Assembly (NCBI GenBank): GCA_964639395.1
Contig: CAZXCT010000001.1
Location: 1-52,221, forward strand
Reading direction: 5' to 3'
Source of the DNA: ATZT02 sp964639395
GTDB taxonomy: Bacteria; Actinomycetota; Actinomycetes; S36-B12; UBA5976
Length of the DNA: 52,221 nt
Below, piece after piece: positions 25,769 to 34,431 of the stretch (its first letter is position 1; the number at the start of each line of letters is the position of its first letter). Position numbers and translations under genes: made by a program. Below the pieces are notes generated by a model. That model saw nothing but the letters and a program-made list of their open reading frames with translations, was not told the DNA's origin and searched no databases.

Positions 25769-26815
25769 TTATTTAGCGCCGACTAACATGGTTAAGTCGA
25801 CAAGTCGGCTGGAATAACCCCATTCGTTGTCATACCACCCAAGCACTTTTACTAAGTTTGCGTTTGCGTTGGTGATCTGTCCATCAATAATGCAAGAGTG
25901 TGGGTCTTTGACAATATCGCTTGAAACTAATGGATCTTCTGTGTAGTAAAGCACACCCGCCAGGTAAGTTTCTGCCGCATTTTTTAAGGCAGCATTGATA
26001 TCTTCTTTGCTAGCTGTCTTTTTTAATTGGACGGTTAAATCAGTAGCAGAGCCAACTGGCACAGGTACACGCATCGCATAGCCATCGAGTTTACCCTTCA
26101 AATCTGGCATAACTAAACCAATTGCCTTAGCAGCACCCGTCGTAGTTGGGATCATGTTAATGGCGGCGGCTCTTGCTCGTCTTAAATCAGAATGTGGAAA
26201 ATCTAGCGTGCTTTGGTCATTGGTGTAGGCATGAATTGTTGTCATTAGCCCGCGTTCAATTGTGAACTCATCATGCAAAACTTTTGCCATTGGTGCTAGA
26301 CAATTAGTAGTACAAGATGCGTTACTAATGATTTTGTGAATCTCTTTGTTGTACTGCTCGTGATTAACACCTAAAACTATTGTTAGATCTTCATTTTTTG
26401 CGGGGGCTGAAATTAACACTTTTTTAGGCCCTGAATTTAAGTGAACCTTGGCCTTTTCTGCATCTGTAAAAATACCGGTCGATTCAACTACCACATCAAC
26501 CCCAAAATCCCCCCACGGAATTTCGGCCGGATCACGATGTGAAGTAATTGTGATTGCTTTGCCATTTACTATTACCTGATTACCTTCAACGCCAACAGTG
26601 CCTGGGAATCTACCCAAAGATGAGTCGTACTTTAAAAGATGCGCACTAGTTTTTACATCGGTTAAGTCGTTTACCGCAACAACTTCAATAGTTTCACCCG
26701 ATGGAATGATTTCACTTAAAATTCCACTTAGCGAACCCGGGCCGCGTTCAGCCAATACTCGCAAATAATTACGTCCAATACGTCCAAAGCCATTTATTCC
26801 AACACGAATGCTCAC
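25769..26815 (-). CDS. gap: Glyceraldehyde-3-phosphate dehydrogenase
   Basis: 348 residues from GTG 26815. NAD loop INGFGRIGRN (7-16), catalytic C168 in NASCTTNCLAP, and NEWGYSSR near the C-terminus. D50 (VNDL) is at the position that normally selects NAD over NADP. An insertion of about 12 residues (around 26-40) between the first helix and the second strand makes the protein longer than the usual 335 or so. First gene of the gap-pgk-tpiA run. Confidence 0.96.
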   Translation of the reverse strand: MSIRVGINGFGRIGRNYLRVLAERGPGSLSGILSEIIPSGETIEVVAVNDLTDVKTSAHLLKYDSSLGRFPGTVGVEGNQVIVNGKAITITSHRDPAEIPWGDFGVDVVVESTGIFTDAEKAKVHLNSGPKKVLISAPAKNEDLTIVLGVNHEQYNKEIHKIISNASCTTNCLAPMAKVLHDEFTIERGLMTTIHAYTNDQSTLDFPHSDLRRARAAAINMIPTTTGAAKAIGLVMPDLKGKLDGYAMRVPVPVGSATDLTVQLKKTASKEDINAALKNAAETYLAGVLYYTEDPLVSSDIVKDPHSCIIDGQITNANANLVKVLGWYDNEWGYSSRLVDLTMLVGAK

Positions 26816-26877
26816 TCAGTTGCTCCATAAGACTTGTACTCAGGGCTTCATTGCCACTGATTAAATTCAAGGTAATT

Positions 26878-27874
26878 CTAGTGTTCCAACATGTCGAGCG
26901 TCAGGCTGGCCTCGGTTGAAGGTATCCCTAAGTCAGAGGCTTTCTTGTCTGCCATCGCTAACAACCTACGGATTCGACCAGCAATTGCATCTTTGGTCAA
27001 TGGCGGATCACTCAGAGTTCCTAACTCTTCTAGGCTGGCTTGTTTATGTTCCATTCTTAGTTCACCCGCTTTTCGCAAATGAAGTGGAATGCCGTCCCCT
27101 AATATTTCTAAAGCGCGAGCTACACGCGCACCGGCTGCTACCGCGGCTTGGGCACTTCTTCTTAAATTTGCATCATCAAAATTTGCTAAACGATTTGCNN
27201 NNNNNNNNATTTGCCGTAGCACGCACTTCACGTCGCATCCGACGCTCTTCCCATTCCATTACGGCATTGTGCGCACCTAAGCGAGTAAGTAATGCCCCAA
27301 TCGCATCTCCGTCGCGAATCACAACACGATCAACACCGCGTACTTCTCTAGCTTTTGCCGCAACACCTAACCGGCGCGCAGCACCAACTAATGCTAAAGC
27401 TGCTTCTGGCCCCGGTGCAGTTATTTCTAAGGCGCTTGAACGACCGGGTTCAGTTAATGATCCATGTGCTAAAAATGCACCGCGCCAAGCAGATTCAGCA
27501 TCGCATAATCCGCCACCAACTACTACTGGCGGCAAGCCCCTTACTGGTCTACCTGCTTGATCTATTAAACCTGTTTGCTTTGCAAGAATCTCTCCGCCTT
27601 GTGAGACTCGCACTAAATATCTGGTACCGCGCCGGATCCCTCCGCCACTCATTACTGCTAGATCTGCACTGTGTCCATAAAGCTCAACAATGTCTTTGCG
27701 AATTCTTCGGGCAATTTGCCCGGCATCGACTTCCACTTCTACCACGATGTTTCCTGCCACGATATGCAAGCCGCCCGCGAATCGCAACAGCGAAGATACT
27801 TCTGCTTTGCGACAGCAAGATTTTGTTAAGGCAACTCGTGCTAATTCGTCTTTAACTGCTGAAGTCATTGCCAT
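26878..27874 (-). CDS. whiA: Sporulation/division regulator WhiA, interrupted by an assembly gap
   Basis: The N-terminal part (from ATG 27874, with GGTGGG upstream) has the LAGLIDADG-like domain, ending at RREVRATAN. The C-terminal part starts at ANRLANFDDANLRRS and carries the helix-turn-helix (LGTLSDPPLTKDAIAGRI). They are in different frames only because ten Ns plus a repeated ATTTGC have been inserted between them. Removing those 16 bases gives one continuous frame of 326 residues, the usual WhiA length. WhiA is a DNA-binding regulator that controls cell-division genes in Gram-positive bacteria. It lies between rapZ and gap as in related genomes, but yvcK is missing. Confidence 0.93.
27193..27214. 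other. Assembly gap (10 Ns) flanked by the same ATTTGC on both sides
   Basis: Ns occupy 27199-27208. ATTTGC occurs at 27193-27198 and again at 27209-27214. Collapsing the two copies and deleting the Ns restores the WhiA reading frame and the family's conserved RATANRLANF order. The two contigs therefore seem to overlap by about six bases, and there is probably no missing sequence. Confidence 0.92.
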
Positions 27875-27936
27875 TTTTATATCCCACCATTGGTTTTTAG
27901 ATTTTGATAAACATTAGTCAATTTTTTAGCCACGTC

Positions 27937-28788
27937 TTATTCTTTACCAATATCCCTATGAACCACTCTGACCCGATTTGTCTCGTCAATTAGTAATTTT
28001 GCTAATTGCTCAACCAAGGTAACGCTGCGGTGCTTACCCCCGGTGCATCCAATAGATACGGTCAAATAGCGCTTACCTTCTCTCAGGTAGCCAGGCTTTG
28101 TTAAAAAAATGATATCTTTTATATCTGTTAAATATTCTTGCGCACCAACTTGCGCCATAACATAATCTTGTACCGGCAAATCAAGTCCTGTTTTTTCTTT
28201 TAGCTCTGCTTGCCAAAATGGATTAGGTAAAAATCGAACATCAAATACAAAATCTGAATCAATCGGCACCCCGTGCTTAAATCCAAAAGAAAGCACTGTG
28301 ATGTTGAATTCTATGTTTCCGACATTGAATGACTTTTCTAACACACTGCGCAAGGTTGGCTGAGTCATTTCAGAGGTATCAATCACCATGGTGGCGTTTG
28401 AGCGAAGCGCTCCCAAAATCAAGCGCTCTTGCCTTAAGCCATCTAAGACTCGACCCTGGCCTTGAATGGGATGGGGACGACGACTTGATTCAAATCGTCT
28501 AACTAAAACATCATCTTTTGCATCCAAAAATAAAATATCAACTTTAAGGGCTTTATCGTTTAAGACTTTCTGAGCCTTGTCTAAGTCTTCAAATAATTTT
28601 TTGCCGCGCACGTCCACCACAACTGCGACATGGCTTGAAATATTTAGTGAATCTACGATCGCCTCAGGGATAAGTCGCGGTGGCAGGTTGTCAATCACAA
28701 ACCAACCAATGTCCTCAAGCGCACGGGCCGCAGTGGATCTTCCGGCACCGGACATTCCGGTAACAAGCAAAATTTGATTGGCATTCAT
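27937..28788 (-). CDS. rapZ: RNase adapter/nucleotide-binding protein RapZ (YvcJ)
   Basis: 283 residues. P-loop GMSGAGRST lies near 11-19 and a C-terminal region contains IGCTGGKHRSV. In E. coli RapZ controls glmS through a small RNA. In Gram-positive bacteria the homologue binds and hydrolyses nucleotides, and its role is less clear. It follows uvrC by 23 nt. The 62 nt between it and whiA (27875-27936), where yvcK normally sits, hold no gene. An AT-rich TTGACT (minus strand, 27916-27921) may be part of a whiA promoter. Confidence 0.94.
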   Translation of the reverse strand: MNANQILLVTGMSGAGRSTAARALEDIGWFVIDNLPPRLIPEAIVDSLNISSHVAVVVDVRGKKLFEDLDKAQKVLNDKALKVDILFLDAKDDVLVRRFESSRRPHPIQGQGRVLDGLRQERLILGALRSNATMVIDTSEMTQPTLRSVLEKSFNVGNIEFNITVLSFGFKHGVPIDSDFVFDVRFLPNPFWQAELKEKTGLDLPVQDYVMAQVGAQEYLTDIKDIIFLTKPGYLREGKRYLTVSIGCTGGKHRSVTLVEQLAKLLIDETNRVRVVHRDIGKE

Positions 28789-28811
28789 TAACTACTACTT
28801 TGCCATGCGTG

Positions 28812-30563
28812 TCAAGTATCTAAAATTTCTCCGGTAGCGGGGTCAAAGCTGGAAGCACGTTTTTCGCTGGCGGCTGCGTCTAGCATTGATTTTTTTCTTC
28901 TTACTTGTAGCGCACTATTAGCAAAACGGTGAGCCTCGTCACGTATTCGCTGTAACAAAAAGAGTGCTTCGCTATTGCGAGGCAATATCAATGGGTCAGG
29001 ATCGTCAGAAAACCAAACTTCTTCTAGTCGTTTAGCCAGCCCAATCACCGTGATATCTACTAAGCCAATTTCGTCTAAGGCGCTACGGGCGGTTTTACAT
29101 TGCTGCGGCCCGCCGTCAATTACTAACAGGCTGGGTCGGTAAGCGAATTTTTCTTTTTGTTTTTGATCAATCTCTTGATCAGTTAAATAGCGGTATCGAC
29201 GCTTAACCGTTTCAGCGATTGCGGCTAAATCGCTGTGCGCATTTTCTTGGCTGATGGTGAATTTACGATAGGAGTTCTTTTTTGCAAGACCGTCTTCAAA
29301 GGCAATGACGGCCGCAATGGTGTCCTTGCCCCCTAAGGTCGAAATATCTATTGCTTCAATTCTTAAGGCGGGCGTTTCTAAATCGAGGTATTCACTTAAT
29401 TCATTGATGGCTTTACTTCTGGCATCAAGATCGCTGGCTCTTTTTAGTTTGTGACGCTCAAGCTGAGAATGTGCATTTTTACTGACGCTCGCTAACAAGT
29501 CACTTTTATCCCCGCGGGTGGGTGCGGTAATACTGACTTTGCTCTTCGCTTTTTCACTCAGCCACTTGGTTAATGCTGCCGCATCGCTTACTGGAAAGTT
29601 TGTTAATACTTGCTGCGGAATAGCGCTTTTATCGCTGTCTCCGTAAAGCTGGGTTATTAGTTGCGAAAGGTGTTCACCTGCCGATAGCTCTTGCGTTCGA
29701 TCAGTTACAAAGGCGCGCTCACCTAGTATTCGCCCATGCTTAATATGAAATATCTGACTTGAAATATGCATTTCATCAAAAGCAATTGCGATGAGATCTG
29801 CTCGCGTATCAGATGAATAAATCACCGATGATTTTTCTAAGACGTACTCTAGGGCTTTTATTCGATCACGCAAAATTGCGGCACGTTCATAATTCTCATT
29901 AGTACTCTCTTCTTTCATTTGCTTACTCAAGTCAGTCATGATGAAATTGGTTTTACCCGAAAGAAAATCAGTAAACCGCTTAGTTAAAACTTTATAATCT
30001 TCTTTATTTATTCGATCTACGCAAGGGGCACTACAGCGCTCGATGTCCCCCAATAAACATGGTCGTTTTAATTTTTTATGGCGTTGAAATACTGTGTTAC
30101 GACATGTGCGCACCGGAAACACCCGCACTAAATGATCTAACGTGTCTCTAATTGCAAAGGCACTTACATATGGCCCAAAATACTTAGTGTCTTTGTTGCG
30201 ATAGCCACGTGCGACTGAAGCCCGCGGAAAGTCATCTTTTAATCCGATTGCTAAATATGGATAGCTTTTGTCATCTCTGAAGCGAACATTAAAGCGTGGG
30301 TTAAATTCTTTAATCCACATGAATTCTAATTGCAGTGCTTCAACTTCATTTGCCACAATTACCCAGTCGACTTTATCTGCAGTTTTTAGCATGGCTTGCG
30401 TACGAACTGGTAACGCGGCAAAATCGCCAAAATAAGAATTTAAGCGTGATTTTAAATTTTTTGCTTTACCAACGTAGATAACTTGATCTTGTTCAGTCTT
30501 GAATCGATAAACCCCAGGCTCGGTCGGAATATGTTTAGGTCGATACAGTGTTGGATCCGCCAT
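28812..30563 (-). CDS. uvrC: Excinuclease ABC subunit C, without the C-terminal HhH domain
   Basis: 583 residues. The GIY-YIG nuclease domain (GVY at 17-19, YVG at 30-32) makes the 3' incision. A cysteine-rich segment with CRNTVF and CLLGDIERCSAPC follows, then the UVR motif (about 200-235, for UvrB contact) and the RNase H-like domain (IDISTLGGKD) for the 5' incision. After RDEAHRFA (541-548) only about 35 residues remain, ending in SFDPATGEILDT. The tandem helix-hairpin-helix domain that normally follows is absent. It lies 18 nt after uvrA, the only place here where two uvr genes are adjacent. Confidence 0.94.
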   Translation of the reverse strand: MADPTLYRPKHIPTEPGVYRFKTEQDQVIYVGKAKNLKSRLNSYFGDFAALPVRTQAMLKTADKVDWVIVANEVEALQLEFMWIKEFNPRFNVRFRDDKSYPYLAIGLKDDFPRASVARGYRNKDTKYFGPYVSAFAIRDTLDHLVRVFPVRTCRNTVFQRHKKLKRPCLLGDIERCSAPCVDRINKEDYKVLTKRFTDFLSGKTNFIMTDLSKQMKEESTNENYERAAILRDRIKALEYVLEKSSVIYSSDTRADLIAIAFDEMHISSQIFHIKHGRILGERAFVTDRTQELSAGEHLSQLITQLYGDSDKSAIPQQVLTNFPVSDAAALTKWLSEKAKSKVSITAPTRGDKSDLLASVSKNAHSQLERHKLKRASDLDARSKAINELSEYLDLETPALRIEAIDISTLGGKDTIAAVIAFEDGLAKKNSYRKFTISQENAHSDLAAIAETVKRRYRYLTDQEIDQKQKEKFAYRPSLLVIDGGPQQCKTARSALDEIGLVDITVIGLAKRLEEVWFSDDPDPLILPRNSEALFLLQRIRDEAHRFANSALQVRRKKSMLDAAASEKRASSFDPATGEILDT

Positions 30564-30581
30564 TGCCTAAACCTCTTTAAA

Positions 30582-33425
30582 CTATTTACTTAATAGTGGT
30601 TTTAAATGTATCCCAGTGTGGCTTGCCGCATGTTTAGCAACCGCTTCTGGAGTTCCTTCAACCAGCAGTTTGCCGCCACGAAAACCTCCCTCAGGCCCCA
30701 GGTCGATTACCCAATCAGCGGTTTTGATCACGTCTAAGTTGTGCTCAATCACAATCACGGTGTTTCCTGAATCAACTAAACGATTTAGCACGATCAATAG
30801 TTTTCTAACATCTTCAAAATGTAGTCCCGTGGTCGGCTCGTCCAACACGTATAAAGTGCGACCAGTACTTCTGCGCTGCAGCTCTGAAGCGAGTTTAACT
30901 CTTTGCGCTTCACCCCCAGAAAGAGTTGGTGCTGATTGACCCAGCCGAACATAACCCAACCCCACGTCAACAAGTGTTTGTAGTTGTCGATTAATTGCCG
31001 GAATACTTTCAAAAAATGTTAAAGCCTCTTCAATACTCATGTTTAATACTTCGCTAATTGATTTACTCTTAAAATGGACCTCGAGTGTGTCCCGGTTATA
31101 GCGATCACCTTGGCAAACTTCACAAGGAACATAAACATCAGGTAAAAAGTTCATTTCGATGCGAATCGTTCCGTCGCCTGAGCAATTCTCGCAGCGTCCG
31201 CCCTTTACGTTGAAACTAAAACGACCAGGCTGATAACCACGAATTTTTGCTTCTTGCGTCTCGGCAAATAACTTTCGAATATGGTCGAAGACTCCGGTAT
31301 AGGTAGCAGGATTACTTCGTGGTGTTCTGCCGATTGGACTTTGATCTACATGTACGACTTTATCGATCGAATCGGCGCCCTTAATAGCTTTATGTTTACC
31401 TGGAACAATGCGGGCTCCATTTAAATCCCGTGCCAGCGCTGAATACAAAACATCATTAACTAACGTTGATTTTCCGGAGCCGCTAACTCCAGTGACGGCA
31501 ATAAAGGTACTAAGCGGAAAATCAACGGTGAGTTTTTTCAAGTTATTTGCCGTTGCCTCAACTACCGTAACTTTGCGGCTTGGATCAATCTTTCTTCTTT
31601 TTGTGGGTATGGCAATACTCTTTCTGCCACTCAGATAATCACCAGTCAGCGATTTCTTATTCTTAATTAAATCTTGGTAAGAGCCACTATGAACGACCAT
31701 TCCACCGTGCTCACCAGCACCGGGGCCAATATCCACCACCCAATCCGCTGATTTAATTGTGTCTTCATCGTGCTCAACCACAATCAAAGTGTTTCCTAAT
31801 TCTCGTAGTCGAATTAAGGTGTCAATTAGTCGTTTGTTATCTCTTTGATGTAACCCAATACTTGGCTCATCTAACACATACAGCACTCCAACTAAGCCTG
31901 AGCCAATTTGAGTCGCGAGCCTGATTCGCTGCGCTTCACCGCCTGAAAGTGACCCGGCGGCCCGATCTAGGCTCAAATAATCAAGACCAACATCTAACAA
32001 AAATTGCAAGCGTTCTCTAACTTCTTTTAAAACTCTTCCGGCTATCGCAGTTTGTCTAGCGTTAAGTTTTAAATTATTTAAAAATTCACTGACTTCTTTG
32101 ATGCTCAAAGCTGCTACTTGCGCAATATTTTTGGTGCCGATAGTTACCGCTAAAGAAATAGGTTTTAACCTGGCGCCTTTACATTCATCGCAAGGTACTT
32201 CGCGCATAAATCCGGTAAAGCGCTCTCGACTAGTTTCAGAATCTGCCTCTTCAAGTCGGCGCGTTACGTAATTGACCGCACCTTCAAAGTCAGTCCAGTA
32301 TGAGCGAGAGCGGCCAAAGCGATTTTTATACTTAACGTGTAATTCAGAGTCGTAGCCGTGAAGCAAGGCTTTTTTAACTTTTGCTGGCAATTGACGCCAA
32401 GGTGTCGCTAAGTCGAAACCAAGATCTTCACTTACCGCTTCAAGTAATCGAGCCCAGTACTCACTGACGTTGATACTAGAAAATGGACTAATCGCACCTT
32501 GTCTAATTGAAAGATCTTCATTTGGTACTAAGAGTTCAACATCTACTTCAAGTCGGACGCCTAATCCATCGCACTCGCTACAAGCGCCAAAGGGTGAGTT
32601 AAAAGAAAAAGATCTTGGCTCAAGTTGATCAAATGAAAGATTACAATTAGGGCACGCTAAGTGTTCTGAAAAAATCCTGAAGCGATCTTTGTCTTTCTCG
32701 CTTCGATCAACAAAATCTAGTACTACTACCCCGTTTGCCAAACGCAACGCGGTTTCGACGCTGTCGGTGATGCGTCGGCGCGACTCTACTTTTACGCTCA
32801 GGCGATCAACCACTACTTCGATAGTGTGCTTTTCTTGTTTTTTTAGTTTCGGTACTTCTGCAATCGGGTAAGTGGTGCCGTTTACTCTCACTCGAGAGTA
32901 CCCGTCAGTTGTTAGTTGTTTAAAAAGTTCAAGGTATTCGCCCTTGCGGCCCGAAATCATCGGTGCCAAAACTTGAAACTTTGTGTTTTCTTCTAATTCT
33001 AAAACCTGGTCAACAATTTGTTGGGGGCTTTGGCGTTTAATTTCTTTTGTGCACTTTGGGCAATGTGGAATTCCGGCTCGTGCAAAAAGTAGGCGTAAAT
33101 AGTCATAAACTTCGGTAATTGTTCCGACGGTAGAACGAGGATTTCGATTAGTAGATTTCTGATCGATCGAAACGGCTGGGGAAAGACCTTCAATAAAATC
33201 AACATCTGGCTTGTCCATTTGACCCAAAAATTGTCGCGCGTAGGCAGAAAGACTCTCTACGTAACGACGCTGGCCTTCTGCAAAAATTGTATCGAATGCC
33301 AAAGACGACTTACCAGATCCAGATAATCCTGTGAATACAATTAATGAATCTCGTGGGATCTCAATTGAAACATCTTTTAAATTATGCTCTCGCGCGCCGC
33401 GAACAACAAGTTGGTCAGATTTCAT
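30582..33425 (-). CDS. uvrA: Excinuclease ABC subunit A
   Basis: 947 residues, the full UvrA architecture: Walker A GLSGSGKSS (33-41) and a second GVSGSGKST, signature motifs SLSGGEAQR and TLSGGEAQR, and zinc-binding Cys pairs (CPKC, CPNC with CSEC, CENC with CEVC). The UvrA dimer scans DNA for bulky damage and loads UvrB. The gene follows terC by 11 nt and precedes uvrC, all on the minus strand. Confidence 0.97.
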   Translation of the reverse strand: MKSDQLVVRGAREHNLKDVSIEIPRDSLIVFTGLSGSGKSSLAFDTIFAEGQRRYVESLSAYARQFLGQMDKPDVDFIEGLSPAVSIDQKSTNRNPRSTVGTITEVYDYLRLLFARAGIPHCPKCTKEIKRQSPQQIVDQVLELEENTKFQVLAPMISGRKGEYLELFKQLTTDGYSRVRVNGTTYPIAEVPKLKKQEKHTIEVVVDRLSVKVESRRRITDSVETALRLANGVVVLDFVDRSEKDKDRFRIFSEHLACPNCNLSFDQLEPRSFSFNSPFGACSECDGLGVRLEVDVELLVPNEDLSIRQGAISPFSSINVSEYWARLLEAVSEDLGFDLATPWRQLPAKVKKALLHGYDSELHVKYKNRFGRSRSYWTDFEGAVNYVTRRLEEADSETSRERFTGFMREVPCDECKGARLKPISLAVTIGTKNIAQVAALSIKEVSEFLNNLKLNARQTAIAGRVLKEVRERLQFLLDVGLDYLSLDRAAGSLSGGEAQRIRLATQIGSGLVGVLYVLDEPSIGLHQRDNKRLIDTLIRLRELGNTLIVVEHDEDTIKSADWVVDIGPGAGEHGGMVVHSGSYQDLIKNKKSLTGDYLSGRKSIAIPTKRRKIDPSRKVTVVEATANNLKKLTVDFPLSTFIAVTGVSGSGKSTLVNDVLYSALARDLNGARIVPGKHKAIKGADSIDKVVHVDQSPIGRTPRSNPATYTGVFDHIRKLFAETQEAKIRGYQPGRFSFNVKGGRCENCSGDGTIRIEMNFLPDVYVPCEVCQGDRYNRDTLEVHFKSKSISEVLNMSIEEALTFFESIPAINRQLQTLVDVGLGYVRLGQSAPTLSGGEAQRVKLASELQRRSTGRTLYVLDEPTTGLHFEDVRKLLIVLNRLVDSGNTVIVIEHNLDVIKTADWVIDLGPEGGFRGGKLLVEGTPEAVAKHAASHTGIHLKPLLSK

Positions 33426-33436
33426 AATCTATAAAT

Positions 33437-34408
33437 TTAATCTTTTGAGCCAAGTTTAGAAACTAGTTCAGGATGCCGTTTGGCTTGAATTAAACTAATA
33501 ATCACCGTCAAAGTGATGGTGCTGACAATAACTATTAAAGAGAGCGAAATCGGAATTTCTGTTACCTGCTCAAACCCATTTTCATGTGCTGCGTGCAACA
33601 ACATTTTTATACCGATAAATCCTAAAATAACTGCTAGTCCATAGCCTAAGTAAATCAACTTTGCCAATAATCCATCCAATAAAAAATACAGTTGTCGTAG
33701 ACCCATTAAGGCAAAAGCGTTTGCCGTAAAGACTATGTAGGGATCGCTGGTCAAACCGAAAATTGCCGGTATTGAATCTAGCGCAAAAACAATGTCAGTT
33801 GAAAATATCGCAATCATCACGATGAACATCGGAGTATAGAAGTATTTTTTAGCTATTTTGACCCTGAACTTACCTTCGTGAAATTGAGGTGTGAGCGGGA
33901 TTATCTTCTCTGCTAGTTTGAGAACTTTGCTATTTGCCGGGTCAAACTCCACTCCATTATGTTTAATTAACTTTATTGCGGTGTATACCAAAAATGCCCC
34001 GAAGATAAAAAAGATCCACGAGAAACGTGCGATTAAAGCCGCGCCGATCAGAATGAAGAAGAATCGCAATATCAACGCCCCAAAAATTCCGATCTGCAAT
34101 ACGGTTTGTTGATAAATTTTTGGAACACTGAAGGCTGAAAGAATAATTACAAAAACAAACAAATTATCAACACTGAGGCTGTATTCGGTAATCCAACCTG
34201 CGATAAATTCTTGCCCTGCTTGTGGACCTCTTAGCACCCACATCCCTGCACCAAAAATCAACGCGGCGCTTACATAAACTAAAACCCAAGTCGTTGCTTC
34301 TTTAATAGTAACCACATGCGGGTTTCTTTTTGCATGGATAAAGTCAACTAAATAAACCAAAGTAACTACCAATAGGGTTATCCCCCATATTAAAGGTGAC
34401 ACGGTCAT
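33437..34408 (-). CDS. TerC-family integral membrane protein
   Basis: 323 residues from ATG 34408, chosen over a TTG at 34420 that would sit directly on the AAGGA site. There are eight or nine hydrophobic helices. The conserved TerC segments EYSLSVDNLFVFVII and FSTDIVFALDSIPAIFG carry intramembrane acidic residues. TerC proteins have been linked to metal (manganese) export and tellurite resistance, and the substrate here is not known. It lies between uvrB and uvrA, an arrangement common in actinobacteria. Confidence 0.9.
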   Translation of the reverse strand: MTVSPLIWGITLLVVTLVYLVDFIHAKRNPHVVTIKEATTWVLVYVSAALIFGAGMWVLRGPQAGQEFIAGWITEYSLSVDNLFVFVIILSAFSVPKIYQQTVLQIGIFGALILRFFFILIGAALIARFSWIFFIFGAFLVYTAIKLIKHNGVEFDPANSKVLKLAEKIIPLTPQFHEGKFRVKIAKKYFYTPMFIVMIAIFSTDIVFALDSIPAIFGLTSDPYIVFTANAFALMGLRQLYFLLDGLLAKLIYLGYGLAVILGFIGIKMLLHAAHENGFEQVTEIPISLSLIVIVSTITLTVIISLIQAKRHPELVSKLGSKD

Positions 34409-34431
34409 TTTTTTACACAATCCTTTTTCGG

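Noticed and set aside
26878..27874. whiA as a frameshifted pseudogene
   Set aside because: The frame change is fully explained by ten Ns and a duplicated ATTTGC. The joined protein is of normal length and content.
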